Shown here: positions 23,920-37,869 of the stretch, piece after piece
Numbering within the stretch: the stretch's first letter is position 1
Layout: the number at the start of each line of letters is the position of its first letter
Assembly (NCBI GenBank): GCA_023238725.1
Contig: CM041551.1
Location: 4,487,259-4,551,258, forward strand
Direction: 5' to 3'
DNA: 64,000 nt
Origin: Scortum barcoo
Lineage: Eukaryota; Chordata; Actinopteri; Centrarchiformes; Terapontidae
Translations under genes and position numbers: made by a program
The notes under the pieces: model-generated
Told to the model about the DNA's origin: nothing
Database searches by the model: none
The model's input: the letters and a program-made list of their open reading frames with translations, nothing else

Positions 23920-26455
23920 CCCCGACGTCATCCGCTCACCTCTCTATGCAAACCAGCAAACATTCCCGTTTCAGCACACTCGCCGGAGTCCAAACAAACT
24001 CTCCCCTTGAGAGAATGAAAGGAGGAAGTGTGGAACAAAAAGAGAACTCTCATTCTTTGTGGTTGATTTTGCTGTCTAAAAAGTGCAAAAGAGGCCTTGA
24101 CCCTCATTTTCTTTGCTGGGCTGATGTGCGACAGACAAGTGCTGATTATAATTTCGCTGCAGTATTTCCTAAAACAAGACACTTTTGTAATGTTAACTTA
24201 TTTTTGATGAGTCTGATTCTGATTTTTTTTTTAATTTCTTCTTTTTTTATGCTAAATTTGTATTTTGCCAAAGTGCCTTTGTTATTTAGACGCATAACGA
24301 CTGTGGTTAATACCTGATGTGCCTCTGTGAAAGAATATTTGTCTTAAGTTTAGAGTCACAGTCGTGATTCATGATGTGCTTTGTGAGTGAGAAACTCCCC
24401 ATAACAGCTTGTGCCTTAAGGACTGAATGAGCTCACCATCCGAGGCACTGATGAACTCAAATAACACTCAGATCCTCACACCCGTACCCAGCCGTAACTC
24501 CCTGAAGGCATTGTTCTTGTTTTGACTGGAGTCTTCATTTTGACTGTAAAATGGACACTGTTTTGTCTCGGCCGGCCTCTCGCTGCTGGCAGGCCAACAA
24601 GAACTGTCGGATACGCAGATAAGTTGCCCTGAACGTGAGCAGCAGATCGATAAGCGAAAGCGGCCAACGAGCTCCACCTCGTCCACATCTCGGCCTTGGA
24701 TTTCATTAAGCAGTGAAGGATTCCTCTCTTATCGTGGCTTTTTGGTCGCTGAAATGTGCACAGGCGCTCAGCTGGACCCGAATGAAGTCACGTTCACCCA
24801 CGCAGCGACGCAGACGGACGTGGATCTGCAGGCACGCTTTAAGGTTTGGCGCAGTGTTTGTTCCAGCGGGAGAGTACCATGACCTAAAAGGGATGTTTTT
24901 GCTTTGCATTATCAGTGTTTTTTTGTGGACAGTGTTGTCTTTTTCACATGTTTGCGCTCAGAACAAGATAGTCCAGAGTGAATGAAAGAGAAAAAAAAAC
25001 AAAAAAACACCACCACCAGCTCCCCCAGCCTTTTGATCCTCAGCCTTCTCAGCTGTTTAGCATTAAATTCAAATTGCTGTTTACAAGAAGCCAGAGGATA
25101 GACTTAAAAGTTTTGACTTTCTCCCCCACCATGCTTTTTTTTTTGTTGTCTTCAAAAATACATTCCAGTATTACCTATTTGTCAGCCAAGCAAGTGCTGA
25201 AAGTATTCACTATTGTCTGTATATGTGTGGTTGTTTTGTTTTTGATCAAATCTTTGTACTTGGTCTCACTTAACCGCAGCTTTTTTGTCATCCAGTGGAA
25301 AGAACCTCCTTTATAGAAAGCACTTATGTACGGTGCATATGTTATAAACGTTTGCGGCGAACGATGCCAAGTTCACAAACTGGAGGAAATCAAGTCGGGC
25401 TTATGGGAGAAACTGAAGTTGGCTCTCTGTGCTGACTTTTTAATTTTATGTATATCTTCAAGGTACTGTTTATGTGTGTCAAAATGTGCACTCCTTCATA
25501 AATTGTGCAGTTTTTTTTTTTTTTGACAACCCAGACTGTGCTCATGGTCAAGGACTATGGGGAGGGAGTGAAGCTGCACAACGTGACTTTTTGACCTTTT
25601 TTTTATATGTCTTGAATGTGCAAACTGTGCAAAAAAAAAAGCTGCACTTACCTTTCTTGGTTCTCAATCAGAAAACACACAGCCTCCATTGAGAGCGTAT
25701 GGTTGGATGTGTTTTTACATAAAGGTGAAGTAAAATAAATGAAGGACAACCCTATATTATTCCTGTTAGCGTGCCTATGGAAGTGTAATGAAATCAATCG
25801 CACTAGCCAATCCCCAGGCACTATTTGCTTATGCGGTGGGGCTGCGGGCTCCCACATGTGTTTTTTATACGCCTGATCCAGGCAGGGTAGCTGCGGGGTA
25901 GTGCCGGGCCGGCTCCTTGTGTTTCTAATCGCACCTCTGAACCTCTGGACCACTCGTGACCCTCACACCTCACACGATACCCGCTCGCCTGGAAGAGAGA
26001 GCGCGAGCGAGGGAAGGAGGCTTCAGAGACAACAGAGCAGCCTTTGTTGTTTCTACCTGCAGTCAGTCCCCAACAACACGAGAACTAACAAAGGGGTTTC
26101 TACGGCCAACGCTTTGGTACTGTACATGCCTTTATCTCCAGCACAAGCCCTGCTTTCACAGCCACGCTGACAAATGGAAAGCAACGGTGTGTATTAAAGC
26201 CTCTAAATTATTATTACAGACTTTGTAAAAACAAAGAAAGTGGTGACCATAGTTTGTTTTTGTTTTTATTGTTAAGTTATATAAATTGAGAATTTTTTTT
26301 TCATTTGTTTTGATAGAGACTGGATTTTCAATCCAATGACCAAATGCATATCTCCTTGTATTGTCCGAGTTGCTCTCATGTAAAATTTCTTTTATAAAAA
26401 CAGTTGTTACTTGGTCAAAGCAATGAATAAACCTCGGAATGAAATGAAAAGCACC
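23920..26455 (+). other. mkx: probable mkx 3' UTR
   Basis: T-rich, gene-free sequence follows the stop. Poly(A) signal candidates include AATAAA near 25734 and a better-placed one at 26426-26431, followed within about 30 bases by a GT-rich stretch. A 3' UTR of about 2.5 kb would be usual for this gene. The end is inferred. Confidence 0.45.
26426..26431 (+). terminator. mkx: candidate mkx poly(A) signal AATAAA
   Basis: AATAAA followed by a TTGTGTTTGTTCATTTG-type GT-rich element about 25-35 bases downstream, the usual layout of a vertebrate cleavage site. An earlier AATAAA near 25734 is an alternative. Confidence 0.4.
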
Positions 26456-29400
26456 TTGTGTTTGTTCATTTGTCATTGTCACACACTTCTGCTGCCTTAT
26501 TTATTTATTTTAGCATTTGATTTTTTTGGCCCTTGGAGGCAGTGAATACATTTTTATTGATCTCCTAGATACACAGTAGTGTTTATCTGCAGTTGTGCTG
26601 GAGTCTCCCTAAGGAATGTAAGTGCAACATTAACTCTCCAGCCTGCTTTGTTTTTGTCTCCATCAGCTCCTTAGAAAAAGATCTTGTCTTAGTAACCTAG
26701 TTACTAGTTGCTCAGCTGTCTGCTGTTTGGGCAGATAGTGTACAATGGGATCAGAGGCTTTGCACTGAAAACAGCAGCTGGAAAGAAGGACCATCCATCA
26801 AAACAGATAGCTAAAAGATGCTAAGAAACTCTGTCGAGCTGAGCTACAAATACAGAAGAAGACATTTCACATCTTCATTAATGTTCCCTAAATAGCCTCA
26901 GATTATATGCAGGGGTGTCACTGTGTTTATTTTGATTTATTTGAAAAGAGAGGGAAAGAACAAAACACAAATTCTGTCCTGTTTAGGAAATGTTTCCTTT
27001 GTTGATGTCACCAGGCTCAAGTCTTAATTCTAACCCTGGGCCACCGCTCCACACTGATCGCAGTATAGGAGATGTTTGTTTATGGCACACAAGGTGGGGT
27101 GGTTTTTAAGAGCTAAACAAACTAGTCATGACAAACCGTTGGAAGAGTTGAATGTATACAGCAGTGATCTGTGCCGACCACATACCACACATTAGTGGTT
27201 TGGGCCCCAGCGTTTGCTATCTCCTGTGTATTTTTGCTACTTTTAGAAGGATGTTGGGCGTTTCACTTTATTTGTTTGACCAGGGATCAGATTGAAATCT
27301 GTCTCTCAGGAGTTCAAGAGGGCAGAAGCAGCAAGAGATAAATGACTTAAAATAAAGATTTCATAGAGTTTGGGTTTTCTATATCCGCTGTCATGATACC
27401 TAGAGAAGTGTGTACATATAATTTGAACACTTGTGGTATTATACATCCTGTATAATAGCGTCAATGGACATCCGAGCCTTTATGCAGTGTCTGAGTCTGA
27501 AGGCATCTCAGAAAGGCCAGAGGAAGAATGAATTTATATCTCATACTTCCTAGGTGTGCCCCTTTCCTCTGTCCTGTATATTAATGGTTTAACCATGCCA
27601 CTGATCATCCTGAACCTGAGCAATGCCACAGAGCTGAGGGCGAGACCCCTCTTACGTCAGAAAAGACAAAAGGAGAAAGATACTGAGGTAGAAAACAAGA
27701 TTGCACAAAGCACTCTAAGAGACAGGAATAAAGACGTTGACAGCAGCTGTCCCCAGTGCTGGTAGCAGCGAACGCCACAAACCGTAGATGCTGCCCAGTG
27801 CTGGAAGGCCCTCAGTACTGTGGTTTTATTGTCAGTCAGAACCAATCAGGACACAGCTGGTGGAGTGGCCAAACACACAACAAGATGCCCTGTGGATCAG
27901 CTGCCTGTGGACCTCAGTGTGGCCCTGTGATATGCTTCACCCTGACACTTCCTGAAATAAGCCTATCAGCTTTGTTGACCTCTCATCTTGCACTGAGCCG
28001 CCCAAACCCCACCTTCACTGAGCCACACTTTCCATTGAAAAGCTAAGTGATATTCCATGCTGCCTATAGCCTCTCCTCCCTCTCTTCTCTTTTTTTCAGC
28101 CGTGCCTCCTCTGTGCTGCTGACAGATTTGAAAGCAGTGGTGGAACTGCACGGTTATCTCGGCGCAGGAGACGGACAAGTGGAGATTCTCACTTGGCGCA
28201 GCCCGCGACTTGACAGACTCCAGACCTCACCTTGGCCAGTTAGTCCACCAGAAACTCAGCTTCACCGACAGTGGGCAAAACCACACAGAATGAAATCCAA
28301 GAGCACAGACGTTCTGAAAATCATTTCCCATTTGATGAGGAAATATGACTCTCATGGCATGCTGAAGTAATTAGTTACCTTGCTGTGAAGGATGCTCCGT
28401 GGAGTCCCTGTTCATTAGAGCCAGGTCTTTTGCTAACTCCTGCCCTTGGACACGAATATAAGAAAAATTGCTGGGCCTAATTGTTAGATTCCTGAAAGAA
28501 CTGATTGATTAAAAACTTGGTCCGGCCTTGCAATCATTTCGGGGCCGGGGCTGTTTTGGATCAGCTGTAACTTCATGGATGTTTGAGAAGGTGATGCATG
28601 TGGACCACTGCTCAGATCATGGACACTGTGTGAACCAGAGCTAATCACATGGGAGACAAAGGGTCAGAGAAGGATTATTACTTTGCAGACAAATTACAGC
28701 CCTCAAATTAACATATTTTCCCAAAGGGCACGTCTGTAGAGGAGTGCAGTTGGACTTTGCATGAAACTGGGAACTTCCACTGGATGATACTAAGAAACAT
28801 TAGGTAATACTGAAGAGGAATTATAGTGCATAGTGCTTACGCAGATTACTGCCTAAATGAATTACTTTAATGAAGGCGGTATGTACCGGAAACAATGTGT
28901 TATTTCAGTATTAGTTCTGATTTCTGGATTTCCTGCAAATGTTTAATATTGTTTGAAATACTTTTTAATACATATGTTCAGAATGAAGAAAACCTTTTGA
29001 TGCACATTCTCACCCAAGTAGGAATTCGATCCATACTACTTTCTTCTAGATTACAAGTTTTTGTGTCATACAAGACATTTTTTTGTTGTCTTATTTCCTA
29101 ATGTATCATTTCCTCGGATCATTTATTTTAAAGTGAGCAATGAATTCCACGTTAGTCTTCTTGATTCCATTATTGTATTAAAGCCACATTTTTCAGTTCG
29201 TCTTCTGTTTCAAGGCGGTTTCTTAGTCTCTTCTGTGTTGAGCTAACCTAAGGCAGTTGAAAAATATTTCCTGTCTTCATTTCTCATAATAAACCTCTTC
29301 AGAAACCACCAGAAACAAGAGGGAGACAGCTATGCTTACACGGAACCGCAAGTAAACGCTCCGTTTGGCCAAATGAGGACATTCTGGGTGTTATTCCAGG

Positions 29401-31049
29401 TGGACATCATCTCTGTTTTGTTTTGTGAGAGGATCTGGGTCTGAGCAGGGGGAAAATTGTGACACATGCCAGTTTTATACAAAAAGGGTCAATTTCGCTT
29501 GTAAGAACAGACTGTGGAGGCATGCACATTGTTCTGACCTGAGAGCATTTGGAAATGGATAAATTGTGTATGGTTTAAAAACACTCTGCTCAGTTGCCAG
29601 AGTAAACTGCTCCCACAGAAAGGGAGACACACTTTTCATAAAATGGAACAGGACTGGATCTTTGGGGGCAAGGAAATGCATGAAATCTCTGCATTGATAC
29701 CTGGTGTCAAGTTTTCATCCACATGATTTCATCCACCGCAGTTGCATGTACACGCGCTGCGCTGCATTGTCGGTGAGACAGCGCTTACACAAACTTCAGC
29801 CACACAAAACATTTCTTCCTCGTCGCTGTAAACTGACATAATCCCAGTCACAGTCTCGCCACAAAGCCCTGCAACACAGCGCGTCTCATGTTCAGTGCTG
29901 TTGTTCAGAGGTTAGTCCGATCCTTCCCCATTTGCCTCCAACATCCAAACAGGCCCACCGTGCAAAGCCACATGCAGCAGATCTCCCTGTTTGTTTATTG
30001 GAGGATAATGCTTGTGAATTTCCTCCCTGGATTCCATGTTTTAGTCCATCCAAGAGTCACTCGCACACGCAGTAATAGCAACAGAGCTGGACAAGTAGGC
30101 GGTTTAACTGCCTGCACCTCAGCTGTTTCCTAAAGGACTAAATCCTGGTAATTGGCCGTTCCCTGAGCTCCTGAGACAGACCGACTAAACAGCTGCTACA
30201 AACAATGAGCCCCCTCCCAGAAGTGGTGTGGGCCCAGGCCGGCATTGGAATCAAGATGAAGCAGAAGAACCTGTGGAGAGCAAAACGATATGCAAGCTGA
30301 GGGTGAGAACTGGTACTTTCACTTCTGTTGCTGCAAACAAAAGTTAAGATGACATATCTATTTTAATATACACATGAAATCCCCTGATGATGGTTGGCAT
30401 CTCTGTGTTTCAGGGCTCTAAATTACCCTGAGAAAGTTCTGAACTCCCCTTCTTTTATTTCAATCAGACATAAGCTCATCCACAGTCATTGTCTGGAGCT
30501 CACAAAACACATTACTGGCTTTAAGGCATGCAACCACATGCAAGTGTGTGCATCTTGTTTTAGGTCCAAAGGTGGGCCAGAGAAAGGAAATGCCTCAGAT
30601 CTGAAATACTGAGCATTTTGCATTCACATACGCCAGTTTCTAGTAAATGTTCTTTTCCTCTGTAGTTTTAAATCAGCCACAGCCTGACATATGGCTCAAA
30701 GAGTCAAATCTGAGATGTCAACAGTTGTAATAATTAATAATATAATGATATATTAATTTCAGGAAAAATATGTTTTGAGCGTGAAAGTACATTCTTGACC
30801 TTGGGACAGCACTTTGACAAAATAAAGAAGTTTAACTAAAGGTCCATTTACTAGCTTGTTTTCAGAGTTTCAGCCAAATGTCTTCATCCATTTGCAGTTG
30901 TCACTGCATGACCAAGGTATTGAACTTTTGTTATGTTACAACAGGTGAGATAGTTAAAGGGAAAATAAAAATAAAATAAAAATGGTTGAAATCTCTAGAA
31001 ATTTCAAAGTACTTTGAGTGGAAGAATGTTCAGTCAAAATGATGTTTAT

Positions 31050-31170
31050 CTGGGAGTCTGGGTGGCCCAGTGGCTTAAGTCAAAAAGTATGGGAAACCCT
31101 GATCAAGGCCTCAGTATAGCACAAGTCATATTGGGAAACTGAGGATCTACTGTTCTAAAAGAACTAGTGT
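31050..31170 (+). repeat. possible degraded tRNA-derived SINE fragment
   Basis: GGTGGCCCAGTGGCTTAAGTC resembles a tRNA-type A box (TGGCNNAGTGG). A degenerate B-box-like GGGAAACCCTGATC follows about 25-30 bases later. The copy is weak and no target-site duplication was found, so this is tentative. Confidence 0.25.
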
Positions 31171-34100
31171 GCAGACAAAGGTCATGGTCATGATGTTTTC
31201 AAATATTTTTGCACAAAAATGTATTATTTTTGAATTGGAGGAAACCTCTTATTGCCGTCTTATTTCAGCTCCTATGAGTGAACTTTGGGTGTTGCCAGTT
31301 GCTGAGGCAGAATAATTCAAAAATAACACTCATGGCAGCACCATATTCCATGATTGCTGTTTTTGCATTCTGTGGTGTCACCAGCAGAGCCGCTTTGCCC
31401 TCCAAAGTTCATCCCCCAAAGCTGATAGGACTGCTTGTTCTGTGTGGGGTTTGCCCTCAACCAGGGACTAAAATGTTGGTTTAGCCTGATGGATTGGGCT
31501 GTTAAGGGAAGGGAAGGGAAATGGAATCTTGCAGGACTTGCAATTTACACAGACAGTGCTTCATTGAGGTAGCTGTGTCATCCCTCCACATTCACCATGT
31601 CATTTAAAAAGAATTCTTCTTTTTCACTCAGACAGGAGTAGCACCTCAAAGTCACCAACAGGCATTTAAAAGTGTAACATAACAACGACATAATGTAACA
31701 TTATAACATTAACTTCCTGAGCATTAACATTCATTCTATAACTAGATTTAGATTTAGATAGATTTTTGCAGCTTTCAGTTGCATCTCACTTTAGATATCA
31801 TATAATTACATACACACTTATATATACAGATGGTATATAAAGGTGGCTCATTCATCTACTGTTTTTACCTCATTATTACACTGATGAGAGCAGTGAGGTG
31901 AAACCAAGTTACTGAAGTTGGGCTTGGAAAATCAAAACAATCAGTTGGAAGAAACTAAAGCACTCTGCAGAGGAACTGCAGGACTTGGAAGAATATTTCT
32001 ATGGGTGCATCAAACAACCCCTTTCATTTCAGTTACGTATACTAATTTTTCTATTGCTCATATTAAACATGGATAAGTGCAGCTTGTGATGTTTTTAAAC
32101 TTTTTGTTTATGTTTGTTTTATTTTCCTGTTCTTGTGCCCATTGCTGTCGCGCCTGTTTGATATTATTTTACACCTAATATGCCTAATCTTTATTTTGAA
32201 GCATTATGTAACTTTTGTTAAAAACTTCTGCAAATAAATCTTAATTTCTGTGGCAAACCATGTTGGGGTTTAAAGGGGGCAATCTAATTTCTTGGGGCTC
32301 TCTGATCTATCTGCTTTCACACAGTATTTCCGAGCCAATGTCCACATCAGGACGCTGCTGGAAGTCTTCTCAGGGCAGAGTATTTCCACCAGGCGTTGTG
32401 AGTTGTAGCTGCAGCAGCAGGAGCAGCACCAGGCAGACTGCAGAGTAAAACAGAAGCCACAACCACTCATAACATAATGACAGCCGGGGGATCACAAATA
32501 AGACATAGAGGAGAGCAAGGCCTGGTGTCTCTGTGTAATATTTCATCACAGAAAAGCTAAATAAATTCCTCACTACAGTCAAGTGAAACCACGTCAATGC
32601 TGCAGATGTAAGAAATGGCAGCTGCCGGAGGAATGTGGTTTGGCAGCGAGCAAGGCCTGGAGAGAGACTGGAAGGTCCTCTCACGTTAACACTTTGTGTT
32701 TGGGAACACAAAGATACATTGTGATGGACTGAGCGGGATTCAATCGCATGTCTGCCTGTGTTGTGTGAGTGTATATACACAGTGTGTGCGTGTGTGTGTG
32801 GGTGGTGGGTCCAATCTCCTTTGTCGTCATATGGAAAAATCCCACACAAAGTGGGGTTCCATGTGTCCAGACCTGGTGAAACTCCCAGGACATATTTTAA
32901 AAGGATGGCATTACGGAACCAAGTCGTATTTAAAAGGTATTAAACACAGATGCGCACGCACACACACTTTACCATTTTATAAAAGCATATTGTGATATTT
33001 GAACATACAGGGAGGTTGAGAGAGAGAGACATAGACACAGAGTGAGAGGCTGTAGACCTGGCAGGCAGTATGGCATTAGTGTGGCAGCCAGTTTCGAAGG
33101 CCAGCAAATAAATAGGCCTCACATTGCTCAAGCGAACAGCCAGAGCCAACACTGTAATGTTACCATAAATCTGGAATCGAATGGGCATACTCGGCCAATG
33201 CAGGAGCCCATTCTTCCAGATGTTAGTTATGGAACTCTTATTTTTATTTTTTTTCCTCCTCCCCCATCAGATAAATATATACACATGTTAGGCGTAAAAT
33301 CGTGGAGTGGAGCTGTCTGGATTCATGATCTCGTCACGGGTGATTCACAGTTTGATGAAGTCGGGTTACGACTTTACTCACTGCAGCCATTCTGCTTTAG
33401 TGGACTGACATTTATCAGGCATCTAATCCTGTCCAGAAAGTGTGGGTATAAAGCTGTAGGGTAAATATAAGACAGGGGCATTGGTTTGCATTAAACACTT
33501 CATCACACACGGGCCATTAATGTAGGGATGAGTGATTATTTGTCTCAAAATATGCCTCTACTGGAATACAACACTTTAAAAATATTACCTGAAATTGTCT
33601 CATCATGAATAATAATGCCTCTATGTAACCAATTTATCTTTGTTTCACTTTTTGTAATTTGAAAAAATGACAACAATTCCGTGCACTTTACTTTTGAATT
33701 CTTTTGGAGTGAACTATTAGTCACATTTTTCAGCCATCTGTAATCAGTGTTGTTTTTTTCATGGTACGTAAACCATAATGGAAAGCAACTGTTAGTAATC
33801 AGCAACTGTTTGCTGTCAAACTCTCTTTGTCATATTTTTGAATCTGTAATAAAGATATACTGTGGAGTAACAGAAAGTATAAGATAATTATATGGGTTAA
33901 TGTGTCCAGAAATTCAAATGGTCTCATATACACAAATATTTATTTCAACACTTATTTAGTTCAACATTTATAAACACAAATGAGATAAAATAAAATAAAA
34001 TACAAATAATGACTAAATAATAAATGACAGGAAATGCACTTGCATTGCAGCTGCAGTACAAAAATAAGTTGTGAGTTGCTGCAAACTCAAGAAGGAGAGG

Positions 34101-35154
34101 TAAAAGTGATAGTCATTATTTGCTGTGCTACAAAATGCTTAAAATGATATATTTCAATACATTACATACATTGTAAATTGTGTAAACAATAACAGGTGAG
34201 AATGTCTTTAGCGCTCTGCCAACATCACGGTAACCTCACATTTTCATTAAGAATTGTTGGGAATATCATAATTTAGATAAATTACATTACTAGACTCACA
34301 AAGATATAATTTTCAATGTTGTTCTATTTTTTTTTACACATTTACACATTAATACATTTTGATGGCAGAGTTAAAACTGTTTCAGACTGCATAACCCTCA
34401 GTCATCCTGCAATGTAGAAGAAAAGACCTGCTTGATTTTCATGTATGAATGGCAGTGCTAAATAAAGCAGATGCATCAGTTCCAAAACCAGGACCAGTTT
34501 CTGGAGAGGACTTCTGCATGGTTTCTTCTCGCTGGGGACAGAGCGGCCTCGTCTTCAGCCGTGGTTCATCTGCCATGGAGGAGACCTCAGCGATATGTAC
34601 AGTAGCACTTTATAGCCCACTTGCGTGACTCTAGTACCATTTGGCAAGGACCGCACGAGACCTCCCCTGGCCTTTGGAAAATGTGGTCCTTTCACTGCCT
34701 ACAGAGCACACACTGTGCAACACTCCTCTAAGTTGAATCATCACGCTTTAGACCATTTTTGGGTGCAGATGGCTGTGGGACCACCGTATGAGGACATATA
34801 TGGTCACATACAGTATCTTTTTCATTCAGAGTTGCCGGCTGTGACCACTGTGGGCTTCATTTCAGGGCTGTTGGAAGGACGGAGAGGAGGCCATCCTGTG
34901 AATCAGCCTTACTGACAAGGGGAACTCAGAGATGGCACATTAGGCTGCATTCACACTGCAACAGAAAGTATTCAAAGTCTCATTTCCCTCTCACATGTTG
35001 CACAGATCTGTTGAATAAGTAGAAAAAACAGCATGGAGTTAAATGTAGTTCCAGCAGTAGCAGATCACATCCTGAAGCATCCAATCAGTACTACTTGCAA
35101 CTTAGAACTTGTCAGTGTTGCCATGACAGAAAATAAATATTACACCAGGACTCC

Positions 35155-35235
35155 CTGGAAGAAGAGATGCTGTATCTCAGTGGGACCTTCCTGGCTAAAT
35201 AAATAAAATGGATAAATAAAATAAAATAAAAAACA
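35155..35235 (+). repeat. possible L2-type LINE/SINE 3' tail
   Basis: CTGTATCTCAGTGGGACCTT, then CTGGCTAAATAAATAAAATG and a run of AAATAAAAT units. This resembles the 3' tail shared by common teleost L2-like LINEs and their SINEs (TCTCAATGGGACTTCCTGG followed by TTAAATAAA repeats). Only the tail is present. The match is from memory. Confidence 0.4.
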
Positions 35236-35554
35236 CCATTTACTTGAACTGTCATAATTTTTGCACCCGCAGTGTCTTGGCTGAGCCGGAGTCAGTGTGG
35301 ACGAGTGAGATATAGCAACTGTTGGGAAGCCTAATGGCCCATTTGGTTTGTATTTAGTGAGACAAATCAGTTGAGTCCAAACTTATGTACTGAAACAAAA
35401 ATGTGTCTGAAACAAGAGGGAGTACATCAAGTACGGGAACGATCATGCTAGTGTTGTCTTCTGTTATTACCACTGTGTAAATGTTGTCTTTCTGGCTCAC
35501 CTCACATTGATATCAGATACTTTATCCTTCCACAGAAATATCTGACTTAGAGGA

Positions 35555-35840
35555 ATTTGCTTTCTTGCCGAGAGTTAAATGAAAAGATTGATACCGCTCT
35601 CATATCTTTCCTGCTCAATGTAAGACTACAGTTAGCCTTGTAGATATGCTGTTTTTACATTTACACGAATATAACTAGTTCATTAGTGAGCATTAGAAGT
35701 GCTGAAAGTAGATTCTTTTCTTTTTGACAGAGGCTAGTTGTTACCCTCTTTTTCCAGTCTTTACGCTAAACTAACCTAAGGTATAAATTTCTTCATCTAA
35801 CGCTTGGCAAAAAAAGTGATGGCACATTTCTTCATTTCAG
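35555..35840. mobile_element. foldback / MITE-like teleost element with imperfect inverted ends
   Basis: The left end, TTTGCTTTCTTGCCGAGAG followed by TTAAATGAA, pairs with the right end, TTCATCTAACGCTTGGCAAA followed by AAAAGTGA, as an imperfect inverted repeat of about 30 bp. Inside lie GCCTTGTAG on the left and GAGGCTAGTTGTTACC with CCAGTCTTTACGCTAAACTA on the right. I recognise these as a very common teleost non-autonomous repeat. There is no coding capacity. Confidence 0.6.
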
Positions 35841-37263
35841 AACAGAAATTCCATCGGTGCTAACACAGGACCTGAGAGGGATAGAAACAACATGAAAGAC
35901 AGAAATTAAGCAGAGTCTGGTCTATTCTGGAGACAGGAGCTAGTCCTTGATCTCCACACTGTGGAGGTGGTAATGGATGGCAACTCATGACCTCACTGAA
36001 ATATATATGTGCTACTGTCTGCTGCTTGATTGGATGAATGTAAATATTTGAGCGCAGCACAGCCCAGGCATCCAGCACCATAAGTGAATTTGGGAGCCGC
36101 TCCGGGCCTTGCAAGTGAGAAGCCAAAGTTGGGGCTGTGGGGAAGCAGAATCATGCTACACCCATACAGGGCTGTTACACTATCTGTCCACACCCCCAGG
36201 AGGGCATAAGGAAGGAGTGGAGGTGAAGGTGAAGGTGTAATGATGAGTGTGTGTGTGTGGGGGGTGTTTGGTCTTTTATCACAAGCCCACTCTGGGCATA
36301 GTGTTTGTGTAAGCTGATGTAAAGTAAGTCAGGAGGGAGGAGAGCTCTGCAGTTCGGTGCTGCTCAGCGTTAAAACAAGCTGAGGCTCAGCAGGGTCATA
36401 ACGTGGGCCATATTGCAACTGGAGGTGGTGAGGTGTAGACAAAATAGCCACCCCAGTACTGTAGCTACCAGTGCACCCCATCGCTCTCACACATGGACAC
36501 AGTCACAAAGACACTGCGCACAGTCAGGATGAAAGGAATGCCCTCTTGCATGCACATCTGGTTAGCAAGTGTGAGGCATCTGAAGGTGTCAGTTTCCTCC
36601 AACATCTGAAACAAACAATCAAAAACAGTCTTTCCCTAAATTCCAAGAACAGCATTGCTCAAAAAAGCCAAAACGCACTGACTACATATTTGGTCAAAAG
36701 TGAGTTACGACTAGAATCTGACCTTTCACATCAGTTCTACCATATGAAAATTATTACATTTACAGAAATGTATAACAAAAAAAAAGTATTTGCAAACTCA
36801 CAGTTAATGCATTCTGTCAACAAAAATCTTTGTCATCATTGTCGTCATTGACAGTTGTCACTGTCACTTCAGGTTTTATGACAAATGACTGGCTCATCAT
36901 TAAGTCTGCAACTTAATGATAATGAGCAATCATTTGAATCAGTTACATGGAACACAGAGGCGTATAAAACGTGCATGGCAGGGGGGCTACAAAATCAGGA
37001 TTGAGGACCTAGGCACTAAGCCTAGAGGTTTTCCTTAGAAGGCTAGTGTTTCCCAGTCCTGCTCCCGGTTTTCCATTTGTCCTTTCTTACGTTAAAGGTA
37101 TAACAAATTTCTACAAAAAGCCATGTATAAAAAATCATCCATTTTAATCATCACTGATGAACACTGACCCTGCCCTCTACCGGTAATTTGTTATTTTGCT
37201 GTGCTTGGCATTATCCTTTGGGCAATGGTACTTAGTCCCCAGCCAATACCAGCATGCTATAGG

Positions 37264-37311
37264 CACCCATTGAAATATCACATGCATGAACATGTGATAT
37301 TTCAATGGGTG
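37264..37311. repeat. perfect 21-bp inverted repeat (hairpin) with 6-nt loop CATGAA
   Basis: The left arm (37264-37284, CACCCATTGA...CACATG) and the right arm (37291-37311, CATGTG...TCAATGGGTG) are exact reverse complements, separated by CATGAA. No T-run follows, so it is not a simple Pol III terminator. No surrounding element boundaries were recognised. Confidence 0.95.
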
Positions 37312-37869
37312 ATTGACAACTTGTTAAACCTGCCTTGAAGTGAAACCTTAAGGTTTCATTGAATCCTTGGGCCTACCTGATGTTGGCTGACTATGACCAT
37401 GACATGACATGACTGTCTCTTAGGAGTTCCCTGACATGACCTCCTGCACTCCTGTGAGGTCAGGTAGCCAATCATGAACTTGCAGCCCAATGATGGGTCT
37501 GTTTGTTAGGACACACATATATAAATAAAACCATTCACTAACATGTTTGAGGGGTAACGAGATATAAAAATGTTTGACCAAGTGACCAAGGTAAGCTACA
37601 TTTTCCCACTGTCTTTTTCAGGACCAAAGTAGGCTATAATTTTACTGGACCAGCAGTTGAATAATAAAATGACTGATCATAACAACAAACAGCCAGCTAG
37701 CTAGCTTATTAGCTGGAAAATGTCAAACTGAACACTCTCCCATTCTGTATTGTTTCAGGCAGAAGTCAGGACAGGATATAGAGATCTCTCACACTTACTG
37801 CAGAGCATGGCTGGACGTCTATCCACTGCAACTGAAATATCTGTCTTACCATCTACAAGCAATTAAAGT

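Larger units (their letters stand above)
26456..37860. other. intergenic region between the mkx and rab18 3' ends, first part
   Basis: No gene is supported over about 11.4 kb. Open frames are short, lack family resemblance and have no consistent exon borders. Items that stand out are a possible tRNA-derived SINE near 31050, a LINE/SINE-like tail near 35155, a foldback element at 35555-35840 and a perfect hairpin at 37264-37311, each listed separately. Confidence 0.7.

Noticed and set aside
23685..24317. 210-codon frame read as one intact protein
   Set aside because: Its first part begins in intron and its last 170 codons are the out-of-frame continuation after the mkx frameshift. The conserved tail lies in the other frame.
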